From Lysinibacillus sphaericus (GTDB lineage: Bacteria > Bacillota > Bacilli > Bacillales_A > Planococcaceae): DNA of 64,000 nucleotides. The stretch is taken from NCBI RefSeq assembly GCF_006864135.1, contig NZ_SADV01000012.1, forward strand, positions 50,608 through 114,607. Direction: 5' to 3'. Shown piece after piece: positions 11,101-16,679 of the stretch. Made by a program: the position numbers and the translations under genes. The notes under the pieces are model-generated. The model saw only the letters and a program-made list of their open reading frames with translations. It did no database searches and had not been told where the DNA came from. Every line of letters begins with the position of its first letter. The stretch's first letter is position 1.

Positions 11101-12739
11101 AAGTATTGAAGAAACCTATAAGCATGTTTCCGCTACTTTACCGGAATATATGGTACCAAAAGGATATGTTTGTGTACACGAGATTCCTGTCACACAAAAT
11201 GGCAAAATAGATGTTCAAAAACTACTAGGACAGTATCAAATACAGTACCGGAAAAATAGAAATCATCAACCACCTGTTACAGAAACACAAAAGGTACTAG
11301 CTAATGTTTGGGCAGAAGTATTAAACATAAAAGACTTAAACATAAAAGATGATTTTTTTGCTCTTGGGGGGCACTCATTAAAAATTATGCCTACTTTGGT
11401 GAAACTAAAACCATACTTCCCTAACTTGCGTATACAGGATTTCTTTCACTATCGTACAATAGAAAAACTGGCGCGAAAAATAGATACAGCGCTTCAACAA
11501 GAAAACAGTATAGGAGCAACGGTGGGAGAGTATAAAAAAGAAAATAATATTCATATAGATAAGCAAGAAAACAATACGAAATGGGATACATTAATACATG
11601 CTTCACAACAGAAACCTCGTTGTATACTATTAACAGGCGGAACAGGTTTTCTTGGTTCCCATATCTTAGAGCAGTTATTATTACTACCTGATACAGTGAT
11701 TTATTGCCTAGTTCGGAATCAAAAACAAACTTCAATGGAAAACAAAGTACGAGAAAAAATGCAGTTTTACTTTGGCGAGGTTATATTAGAAAAAATGAAG
11801 CATCGCGTTCATATTATTGAAGGAGATTTGAGCAAAGAACATCTAGGCCTTACACCAAATATAAAAAAACAATTGATTCAAGAAATAGATACGATCATAC
11901 ATTGTGGAGGAGATGTGCGTCATTATGGAGACAGAGAACATTTTATCCAAGTCAATGTGGAATCTACTAAATACTTATTAGACATGAGTAAAGAAGCACG
12001 TGCACGTTTTCATTATATTTCAACAATTAGCATTTCTGGACATGCCCCTCATGATGCTAAAGAGTTTTTGTTCTCTGAACAAGACTTTGACAGAGGACAG
12101 CAGTTAGAAAATGTATATGTGGAAAGTAAATTTTTGGCAGAAAAATTAGTGAGAGAAGCAATAAAAGAAGGCGTCCCAGCAACAGTGTATCGTGTAGGAA
12201 ACCTAGTAGGGCAAACACTTGATGGGAGGTTTCAAGAGAATATAGAAGGTAATGCTTTTTATCGTTTGATAAAAGCTATCTTATTACTACAAATTGCACC
12301 GAACATTCATACGTATATTGATCTAGTACCTATCGATTTTGGTAGTAAAGCTATTGTACAATTGGTATGTACAAAGGAAACGGGAGGGGAAACTTTCCAC
12401 ATTTGTAATCCTGTTCAACTGGAATGGAAACCGTTTGTTGAATATTTGAAACAGAGCGGTCATCCTATTAAAATTGTAAATACTGAACAGTTTATGAACT
12501 TATTTAAAGACGATTCATTGTCTGATAAACAAAAATATGCTTTGGAATTAATGGTGCCTTTACTAGAAGAAACAGCTGAAAATTCTTTATCAATCCCAAC
12601 GTGTCAATATACTCAACGTTTTTTACAAGAAGTTGATGTGGTATGCGAATTACCTAATGCAAAGTTTGTATCTAATTTGATAGATTATGGATCTCGATTA
12701 GGTTTTTTCCCCGCTAGCAGAGAATATACTACGGTTTAA
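5135..12739 (+). CDS. nonribosomal peptide synthetase, C-A-T-C-A-T-R
   Basis: Two-module NRPS of 2534 residues. Start ATG 5135 has AGGAGG at 5123-5128; upstream in-frame codons lack a site. Domains: C1 (about 15-445, HHIIYDG at H150-H151); A1 (about 470-985, YTSGSTG near 616, NAYGPTE); T1 (S1023 in GGHSL); C2 (about 1075-1510, H1212-H1213 but HHIIMDE, Gly replaced by Glu); A2 (about 1530-2030, YTSGSTG near 1679, NEYGPTE); T2 (S2081 in GGHSL); terminal NAD(P)H reductase (TGGTGFLG at 2167-2174, Y2328-xxx-K2332). No thioesterase. An initiating C domain plus terminal R domain is the layout of enzymes making N-acylated dipeptide aldehydes. Specificity residues read by hand against GrsA: A1 D-A-W-L-F-G-A-V-C-K (closest to a known Leu code D-A-W-L-Y-G-A-V-M-K); A2 D-S-S-D-I-G-E-V-S-K, acidic pocket suggesting a basic residue. 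No phosphopantetheinyl transferase or exporter beside it. Confidence 0.95.
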   Translation: MNRFVKVENAQLITEAQYDVTENQKVLWLARQMDIEAGIYNEPVSIQIKGDLDHKKLQKALQYVVAKHVALQMNIVSTNNGLKQLRKEQFHVNMDFYDWSSYPSAIRDQMLDKSLKLNLHTRFDLTSDALFRFQLYQLEPNEYLLHMMFHHIIYDGWSLGLFLQDLEQAYSLDLTFEIEKNNHRLHMYEKLLHKHQNYIGTEDYVTSEKYWSIKLEGTLPWSEFPTSCAKSPVPTYQGGALQYAIKPSLSNLIKQFSKEKQVSSYRVWLSIYVVLLHQMTNQTDLVVGMPINTRSSDEEAREVFGYFVNTVPLRIAFSPTETFTELVQKVNDSVKEAIAHGDYPLNHLIQQVKNREENNTSLYSTVFNMVKLPNFRMEDLETKVITHQNRISVFNMVWRLVQNQSDALNIEIDYNAGIYDENDIQNFIDRFQHLLQALIENSDKPISNLELLLPQDIDVYQNTLAVKNVPPMTLDQLIDEQADIHPDRIAITMGQQNITYQELRVLSNQVAQTLLRQGFQKQNRVSIIMNRSIEAVVSMIGVLKAGGTYVPVEPDFPVDRVRFILQDSESTHIITSHKFSLQHIQLDQKVILYEDMSKQSIIEQAKRTHATEDAAYIIYTSGSTGNPKGVLIPHKGVIHFIQSLKDTYHFQKNHVHLQFASLIFDASVWEIYSSLLTGGRLYILSEIERKSFNHFIEAIEKQQVNFCLLPTVFFHTLTQASLHELEKLKSLNYIFVGGETLLPETVRKWQEKVDLKIPIVNAYGPTESTVCVATYPIINKVNETQVNIPIGKQLSHTEIYILNEQHQICPPYVPGEIYIGGNSLAQKYVNQPDKTKESFITVNLPTSSKARLYKSGDQGLITQDGQVEFLGRIDKQVKIRGYRIELEEIEEQMLRHPSIQHSSVIVYQNKKGDQQLIAFYILQKEAIVAADDIQAYLSEKLPYFMLPNYMQDVEAFPLTPSGKIDYNSLQKQAESVLENRTQRYIPPNTNTEIQLQNIWAEVLRMNSEQISIEDDFFTIGGHSLLTVQVINRIHARLRVQISLKDLYVYRTIHTCADYIDRLNPIDIEDVIPQIPEQTYYPLSHAQKRLWFLYKRYPKDRTYDIPIQVQIQPGIQIKMLNKALYEVVKRHEIFRTVFMEKQGEPVQHIREEIDAIATHVDITKIKKSKQAAYRLKCIREIDSKEFNLEQGPLFRTILFTESEDCSWLYLNFHHIIMDEWSLQRFLKELLEVYDEILLNKIVHATKPTVRYVDYVAWQYEHLSLGTWEIEKKYWRQEFQNVLPQLSLPYDRMRPSTPSNHGAVLSKKIDQINLAGLKKLAQQEEVSLFILLFTAYTQFLQQICGQNDLIVGTPVTGRQHTAFEDVQGFFVNTVAIRVDTTDAATMKELCEVVKEKCLLAFQHQNYPFDKVIEAVNPERRAHDNPIFQTMFSYQQYSAQQHNLHRLDIQPVEQAISKFDLSLTFVEEDDGLIMDLEYNTDLFERTTISRFAEQLLQTIQMIQTDFTTSLCQLNILSDTDKSMYQKLNDTYMAIPQHSSIQERFYRQVYKRPDAIAISTEDRLYTYEEVNHYSNQIAHYLIEKGIQLNDVVAIFLDRSLESIVCMLGVLKAGGTYVPIDIKYPPERVSYILNDSKAKLILTKNSLKKESLSHYEQVAVIEDMLASSAIQDILNKNTAEDTAYMIYTSGSTGNPKGTLLRHAGVLNLVEWRSQTFHITEQDVLSQFYSHSFDSSVSEIFSALLTGARLHLLNEEQRYSSQAYFDAVSTYNITISDVATAFFKQLANGVSSKQLIPLKSLRVLIMGGEAASAEAIRIWQSEMSDTVQIVNEYGPTETTVSSLYHSVSTKVDSTVTQIPIGKPIANTKVYILNENMQLCPIGVIGELYIESVGTAIGYVNQPDRTKQSFLSNPFSKENHSILYRTGDLVRLESNGSVEYMGRRDRQVKIRGYRIELGEIEDVLVQEPRIQQAVVLPDAEGKELHAYFTVHNQTEISIEETYKHVSATLPEYMVPKGYVCVHEIPVTQNGKIDVQKLLGQYQIQYRKNRNHQPPVTETQKVLANVWAEVLNIKDLNIKDDFFALGGHSLKIMPTLVKLKPYFPNLRIQDFFHYRTIEKLARKIDTALQQENSIGATVGEYKKENNIHIDKQENNTKWDTLIHASQQKPRCILLTGGTGFLGSHILEQLLLLPDTVIYCLVRNQKQTSMENKVREKMQFYFGEVILEKMKHRVHIIEGDLSKEHLGLTPNIKKQLIQEIDTIIHCGGDVRHYGDREHFIQVNVESTKYLLDMSKEARARFHYISTISISGHAPHDAKEFLFSEQDFDRGQQLENVYVESKFLAEKLVREAIKEGVPATVYRVGNLVGQTLDGRFQENIEGNAFYRLIKAILLLQIAPNIHTYIDLVPIDFGSKAIVQLVCTKETGGETFHICNPVQLEWKPFVEYLKQSGHPIKIVNTEQFMNLFKDDSLSDKQKYALELMVPLLEETAENSLSIPTCQYTQRFLQEVDVVCELPNAKFVSNLIDYGSRLGFFPASREYTTV

Positions 12740-12827
12740 ATGAGAATTAAAATGTGGTATACACATGATAAACTGAATGATTATTCGCCGTGGAAAAAGG
12801 GAAGCCTTAATCTGAAGAAGCATTTTG

Positions 12828-12859
12828 AAGAGCAAACGAAAGTTTGCTCTTTTTTTTAG
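12828..12859 (+). terminator. intrinsic terminator after the NRPS gene
   Basis: Stem AGAGCAAAC (12829-12837) with GTTTGCTCT (12842-12850), GAAA loop, followed by eight or more T. Confidence 0.9.
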
Positions 12860-12860
12860 T

Positions 12861-12950
12861 AAAGTAACAGTGTATTTCGCTCTGCTACATATGTTTATTT
12901 AATAGAAATTTTTCGATGAATCCATTTGAGTAGTCACTTCTTTTGTTTTC
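12861..12950. repeat. 90-bp direct repeat, left copy
   Basis: AAAGTAACAGTGTATTT through TTCTTTTGTTTTCTATTG. The right copy lies at 13647-13737 in the same orientation with scattered substitutions. The pair brackets the small gene at 13268. The left copy overlaps the end of an HNH remnant on the minus strand. Confidence 0.8.
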
Positions 12951-13026
12951 TATTGAAAGATCCTTTAGCCTTGTGAATTACTCTATGGTGGGTCGGACAA
13001 ACAATCATGATGTTTGGGGGAGAATT
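12934..13026 (-). pseudogene. C-terminal fragment of an HNH-type endonuclease
   Basis: Minus-strand reading gives an open stretch ending at a TGA (12936-12934) with NIMIVCPTHHRVIHKAKG near its start. The C-P-T-H-H-R-x-I-H-K pattern is the C-terminal zinc/HNH signature of HNH nucleases. No start codon or N-terminal part remains, so this is a remnant of about 30 residues. Confidence 0.6.
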
Positions 13027-13267
13027 GTTTTAAGTTAACGAGAACTCTTCAATTTGATATCCCTAGAAGTGGTGGAATCAATAGAAGTGTTGATATTTCG
13101 TGTAGCAACTAACAGAATGAAGATAGTAGTCGATGAATTTCACTTTCACCGAGAACGAAAATAATTGATTAATAGTAGTATAAAAATCTAAATGAACGTC
13201 TATATTGTAATTAAGAATTACGATTGATTCAAACGCTAATTTCGATTATCTAAAGGAGTGAAATAGT

Positions 13268-13525
13268 ATGAGCCACGACCAATATCATGAAGAACATGAT
13301 AATATCTTACATTACTGCTTCACATACAGCTTAGAGGTTAAATACTACTACATGATGGTGAAAGAACTGAAAAAGGGACGTAGAATTCAGGCAATTCAGT
13401 TAGGAGATAGACAATTATTGATATGTTCATATAAACTACCAAATTCAATTGATTTATGTGTACAGATTCCAATTGTACCATTTGTTAAACAAATGCCTTT
13501 AAAACCGTCCGTAATAAGCGAATAG
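13268..13525 (+). CDS. small hypothetical protein, 85 residues
   Basis: Good ribosome binding site AAAGGAGTG ten bases before the ATG, and a clear terminator after the stop, so it is likely expressed. The protein is soluble, rich in Tyr and His in its first half (YCFTYSLEVKYYYMMVKELKKG) and has no transmembrane segment or signal peptide. I do not recognise the family. It sits alone between two 90-bp direct repeats, in a neighbourhood of gene fragments, which suggests it arrived or was left behind by rearrangement. Confidence 0.6.
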   Translation: MSHDQYHEEHDNILHYCFTYSLEVKYYYMMVKELKKGRRIQAIQLGDRQLLICSYKLPNSIDLCVQIPIVPFVKQMPLKPSVISE

Positions 13526-13560
13526 GTGTTTTAAAGGCTTAGTATTTATAAAAAACGATG

Positions 13561-13586
13561 AAAGAGCCATTATAGGCTCTTTTTTA
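13561..13586 (+). terminator. intrinsic terminator after the 85-residue gene
   Basis: Stem AAAGAGCC/GGCTCTTT (13561-13568, 13575-13582) with 6-base loop and following T-run. Confidence 0.85.
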
Positions 13587-13646
13587 TATACATCGGCAAC
13601 GACTTTACAGATTGATACAATCAATAATAATTTAAGAATCTAATTT

Positions 13647-13737
13647 AAAGTAACAGAGTATTTGACTCTGCTACAAATGTTTATTTAAGAATAATTTTTC
13701 AATGAACCCATTTGAGTATGTTATTTCTTTTGTTTTA
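13647..13737. repeat. 90-bp direct repeat, right copy
   Basis: AAAGTAACAGAGTATTTGAC through TTTCTTTTGTTTTACTG; matches 12861-12950. Confidence 0.8.
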
Positions 13738-13741
13738 CTGA

Positions 13742-13843
13742 TGTACAGGTTGTGAAGTTTATACAACTGAAAATGAGAAGGTTGAAGCCAAATTGGAGTG
13801 GAACGGAAAATCGGAAATTATTAAATTGGACAGTAAATACTAA
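13742..13843 (+). pseudogene. C-terminal fragment of an unidentified protein
   Basis: An open frame of 33 codons, preceded directly by a stop and lacking a start, reads CTGCEVYTTENEKV then EAKLEWNGKSEI and ends at TAA 13841-13843. The strand-like alternating composition looks like the end of a real protein, not random sequence. It begins exactly where the right 90-bp repeat ends. Between here and 14230 I see only AT-rich sequence. Confidence 0.4.
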
Positions 13844-14283
13844 TGAAATCAACCTTCCTGCATTTTAAATTCGCAAACCATTAATTAGTTTTTTTATTTA
13901 TTCAGTCCTGCAATTCAATTCTACAATCTAATAGTTTTAAAACTTCTATAATAATAAAAGACTAAATAAAAAAAATATTCCAAAAAAAGAAGGGATTTTA
14001 AAACGATTGTGTAATATGTAATATTATAGAAAATAAAGAATTAATAGGGTTTTGGTTTATGGATTTTTTCTTTTAAACTTTTTGATAGTAGCTTTTCGAA
14101 ATTTATTAGATTCCAATTCTTTAAACAAACAATAAAAAAAGGATTTTTTGTGTAAATATTCCAATTTACGTGATATTTATAGCCAAAGTTGAAGTAACAG
14201 TGATAAATCACATCTTGAATATAGGATTATTAAATAATAAACCAAAAGTCAGCCTAAAAATACACTGAAAGGAGGTGATTTAT

Positions 14284-14301
14284 ATGCAATGGAATTATTA
14301 A
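14284..14301 (+). CDS. micro-ORF MQWNY, copy 1 (putative minimal RiPP precursor)
   Basis: ATG-CAA-TGG-AAT-TAT-TAA, five residues. Ribosome binding site AAAGGAGGTGA (14268-14278) is a near-perfect complement to 16S rRNA, at optimal spacing. A second ATG overlapping at +1 frame (14289) would give a 15-residue peptide beginning MELLI, but its spacing from the site is about 13 bases and its codons vary between copies. Proposed role by analogy with biarylitide clusters: substrate whose Trp3 and Tyr5 are cross-linked by the P450 at 14988. This role is inference. Confidence 0.7.
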   Translation: MQWNY

Positions 14302-14380
14302 TACTTAGTAAGGAAAAGTGTAATTCAACTTATTAAACCAAAAGGTAGCTTAAAAAATACATTGAAAGGAGGTAATTCAT

Positions 14381-14398
14381 ATGCAATGGAATTATTAA
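14381..14398 (+). CDS. micro-ORF MQWNY, copy 2
   Basis: Same 18 bases as copy 1, with AAAGGAGGT eight bases upstream of the ATG. The overlapping alternative frame reads MELLIFSKEECISTY here, differing from copies 1 and 3. Confidence 0.7.
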   Translation: MQWNY

Positions 14399-14477
14399 TA
14401 TTTAGTAAGGAAGAATGTATTTCAACTTATTAAAACAAAAAGCAGCTTAAAAAATACATTGAAAGGAGGTAATTCAT

Positions 14478-14495
14478 ATGCAATGGAATTATTAA
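14478..14495 (+). CDS. micro-ORF MQWNY, copy 3
   Basis: Same 18 bases and ribosome binding site as copy 2. The overlapping alternative frame reads MELLIFSKEECNSTY. Confidence 0.7.
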   Translation: MQWNY

Positions 14496-14574
14496 TATTT
14501 AGTAAGGAAGAATGTAATTCAACTTATTAAAACAAAAAGCAGCTTAAAAAATACATTGAAAGGAGGTAATTTAT

Positions 14575-14592
14575 ATGCAATGGAATTATTAA
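14575..14592 (+). CDS. micro-ORF MQWNY, copy 4
   Basis: Same 18 bases, ribosome binding site AAAGGAGGT. The tail of this last unit has lost one base relative to the others, so the overlapping frame here runs on to a 22-residue peptide ending NYYGCTC instead of stopping at 15 residues. That the MQWNY codons stay intact while the other frame drifts favours MQWNY as the selected product. Confidence 0.7.
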   Translation: MQWNY

Positions 14593-14661
14593 TACTTAGT
14601 AAAGAAAATGTAATTCAACTTATTAATTATTACGGGTGTACATGCTAACAATTATGATTAC

Positions 14662-14691
14662 AAAAAGACAGGGCGTATTCCCTGTCTTTTT
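14662..14691 (+). terminator. intrinsic terminator between the micro-ORF array and the P450 gene
   Basis: 12-bp stem AAAAAGACAGGG (14662-14673) with CCCTGTCTTTTT (14680-14691), T-rich 3' arm. It would end most transcripts of the array before the P450 gene, giving precursor excess over enzyme, a common arrangement in RiPP loci. Confidence 0.85.
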
Positions 14692-14913
14692 ATAATGTTA
14701 AAACAGGTGATAATGTGATAAATGCTTTTAGAGCTGTAGAGATTACGATTTATTTTTAATTAAAAAATTCAATTGTTATTCCTTTATGTGCTAGATTTAA
14801 AAATACCCAATTTGAAGAAGTGTATAATTTCGAAAATGATCTTTACAAATTTTTAGATATAATGTGAAATAATTCTTAAAATAATATCAATTCAGAAAAT
14901 ATACTTCCATTTT

Positions 14914-14941
14914 TTGTATACATAAGTTACACTTATATTAT
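14914..14941 (+). promoter_or_regulatory. candidate promoter of the P450 gene
   Basis: TTGTAT at 14914-14919, 16 bases, TATTAT at 14936-14941, about 47 bases before the P450 start. Weak -35 match. Confidence 0.45.
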
Positions 14942-14987
14942 AAATAATTTACTGATATTACCATAAAGAGATGTAGGAGGAATCGCT

Positions 14988-16148
14988 ATGACAAAAACAG
15001 AATTACAGTATAATCCTTTGGATTCGGAAACATTAAATAACCCATACCCGATTTACCATCAACTTCGTGAAAATTCCCCCGTTTTTTGGCATGAAGGTAT
15101 GAAATCTTGGGTTCTAACCAGATATGAGGATTGTAGGGAAGTTCTTCGTAATCACGAACTGTTTGCTAGGGATTTGCGACGTATTGGTGTTGATATTCCT
15201 GATATAAAAAATAACCTTCAAACTTTAGATCCGCCTGCTAATATGCCATTACGTAATCTAATGATAAAAGCTTTTAATTCTCAGGATATTGAAAGTATTA
15301 GACGTAGAGTTCATGATTTAATTGAGGACATTTACAAAAAACAAGTTTCTAATAAAGAATTTGATTTTATGAAAGAAGTTTCAGCTCCGCTTTCATTAAG
15401 TTTAACATGTATTTTGCTAGGCATAGAAGAACCAGACTTAGAATCTATTGTAGAAATATCTGATGCTATTGCTTATCAGATGGACTCCGGATTAGTACCA
15501 GAGAATGCAGAACTCGGTAATTCAGCAAGAAAAAAACTCAACGAACTTGTTGAAGAATGGTTGGCAGCAGAAGAACAGCCTGGAATTCTATCTTATATAA
15601 GAAAAAATAGTCAGAAAGCTAATATACCAGAACATTATGTGCGTAACACTACAGGCACAATGTTTACTGCAAGCTTTGGTACGTTATATGCATCTTTTGG
15701 TAATGCTCTACTTGTACTGTTAGAACACCCAGATATTCTTGATCAATTTAAAAATCAAGAGTTACTTGACTCTGGAGTTGATGAATTAATTAGATATGAT
15801 GGCCCAGCAACAGGAACAAGTCGTTTTGCAGTTGAGGAAACTAAAATTGGGGAAACTATCATTAAACCTGGTGAAATTGTTTTAACTTTACTTGCTGCTG
15901 CTAATAGAGATCCTGAAGTATATCCCGACCCAGATAGAATTATTCTAAATCGATCTGCAAAACCAAATCTTGGTTTCGGTTGGGGTCCGCATTCTTGTGT
16001 AGGGACTTTGTTTGGTAAACTAGCAATTCAACAATTAATAGTATGTTTACTCGAATCGCCTAGACGTTTACAACTGGTATCGGAACCTAAGCGACGCAAT
16101 ACGGCTACTGTACGTTGTATAGATGTATTACCTGTTTCATTTAATTAA
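14988..16148 (+). CDS. cytochrome P450, probable peptide-crosslinking enzyme
   Basis: Soluble bacterial class I P450 of 386 residues, needing ferredoxin partners not encoded nearby. Heme-binding loop FGWGPHSCVG with ligand C337; K-helix ExxR at E266-R269. The I-helix motif, usually (A/G)Gx(D/E)T, reads A228-S229-F230-G231-T232: the acidic residue used in oxygen activation is replaced by Gly, as is often seen in P450s that couple rather than hydroxylate. The HTRLR-like heme-propionate motif reads NMPLR (85-89). ATG has AGGAGG seven bases upstream. It directly follows four copies of a pentapeptide micro-ORF, the layout of biarylitide RiPP loci, so I infer it acts on MQWNY, joining Trp3 and Tyr5. 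Small-molecule oxidation is the alternative. Confidence 0.93.
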   Translation: MTKTELQYNPLDSETLNNPYPIYHQLRENSPVFWHEGMKSWVLTRYEDCREVLRNHELFARDLRRIGVDIPDIKNNLQTLDPPANMPLRNLMIKAFNSQDIESIRRRVHDLIEDIYKKQVSNKEFDFMKEVSAPLSLSLTCILLGIEEPDLESIVEISDAIAYQMDSGLVPENAELGNSARKKLNELVEEWLAAEEQPGILSYIRKNSQKANIPEHYVRNTTGTMFTASFGTLYASFGNALLVLLEHPDILDQFKNQELLDSGVDELIRYDGPATGTSRFAVEETKIGETIIKPGEIVLTLLAAANRDPEVYPDPDRIILNRSAKPNLGFGWGPHSCVGTLFGKLAIQQLIVCLLESPRRLQLVSEPKRRNTATVRCIDVLPVSFN

Positions 16149-16247
16149 TTCTCTTATACACTAAATGGTTAATTTATTAAAAGTAGTGATAGTAGGGGTA
16201 CCAACAACAAAACGCAAATTTTGTACGCTAAGCAATTTTTCGCATAG

Positions 16248-16288
16248 AAAAAGCCGATTTCCTGTACGTTAAGGGATTATCGGCTTTT
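16248..16288. terminator. bidirectional terminator between P450 and the minus-strand regulator
   Basis: Stem AAAAAGCCGAT (16248-16258) with ATCGGCTTTT (16279-16288); A-run upstream and T-run downstream serve both convergent genes. Confidence 0.8.
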
Positions 16289-16337
16289 GTTTATTCTATT
16301 ATTCTTAAATATTTAGGACTTGGTTTCACAAACAATA

Positions 16338-16667
16338 CTAGGCATTAGCATTTTGAATAAAATCTACCATTTCCTCCTTTAATTCAAGCGTAAATTCTGT
16401 ACGTGTACTGAGATAAAATTGATTATTACTAGACAGATGTACGTGTATAAGGTTTGCTGATTGCAATATCATAAGGTGACGATGGAGATTCCCTTTAGCT
16501 CCGCCTATATAATTTAAAATATCCGTAAACTTATATCTATTCTTTGAAAGAAACTGAAGTATTTCCAAACATTCTTTTTTTAAAATACTAAAGGTATGGA
16601 GCGGACGAAAGTGAAGAGAAGGAATTAGAACAACGTGCTTTATTGTTGGGATTTTTGAAGCGGACAC
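16338..16667 (-). CDS. winged-helix transcriptional regulator, 109 residues (5' end uncertain)
   Basis: A winged helix-turn-helix fold is apparent around residues 28-90: ILQFLSKNRYKFTDILNYI, then the recognition helix GGAKGNLHRHLMILQ and a wing NLIHVHLSSNNQFYLST. This resembles ArsR/MarR-type regulators. The only in-frame start, GTG at 16667, has no ribosome binding site, and the sequence just beyond is a dnaE remnant on the other strand, so the true 5' end may have been removed by a rearrangement. Convergent with the P450; it could regulate the P450 locus but nothing in the sequence shows it. Confidence 0.55.
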   Translation of the reverse strand: MSASKIPTIKHVVLIPSLHFRPLHTFSILKKECLEILQFLSKNRYKFTDILNYIGGAKGNLHRHLMILQSANLIHVHLSSNNQFYLSTRTEFTLELKEEMVDFIQNANA

Positions 16668-16679
16668 TTTAAAAAGTAC

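Larger units (their letters stand above)
14237..14636 (+). repeat. four tandem 97-bp repeats, each carrying one micro-ORF
   Basis: Start codons of the four micro-ORFs are at 14284, 14381, 14478 and 14575, a constant period of exactly 97 bases. Each unit has a short AT-rich spacer ending AATACATTGAAAGGAGGT, then the 18-bp ORF, then a variable tail ending near TTCAACTTATTAA. The 18-bp ORF is identical in all four; the ribosome binding site core is also unchanged, while spacer and tail carry several substitutions. The period is not a multiple of three, so the array is not one protein with internal repeats. Confidence 0.97.

Noticed and set aside
8371..11735. Several minus-strand ORFs inside the NRPS gene
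   Set aside because: Shadows of the coding strand, with no ribosome binding sites and Cys/Leu-rich nonsense composition.
14237..14636. CRISPR-like array from the four 97-bp repeats
   Set aside because: The whole 97-bp unit repeats with no unique spacers and no cas genes; each unit carries a ribosome binding site and an ORF.
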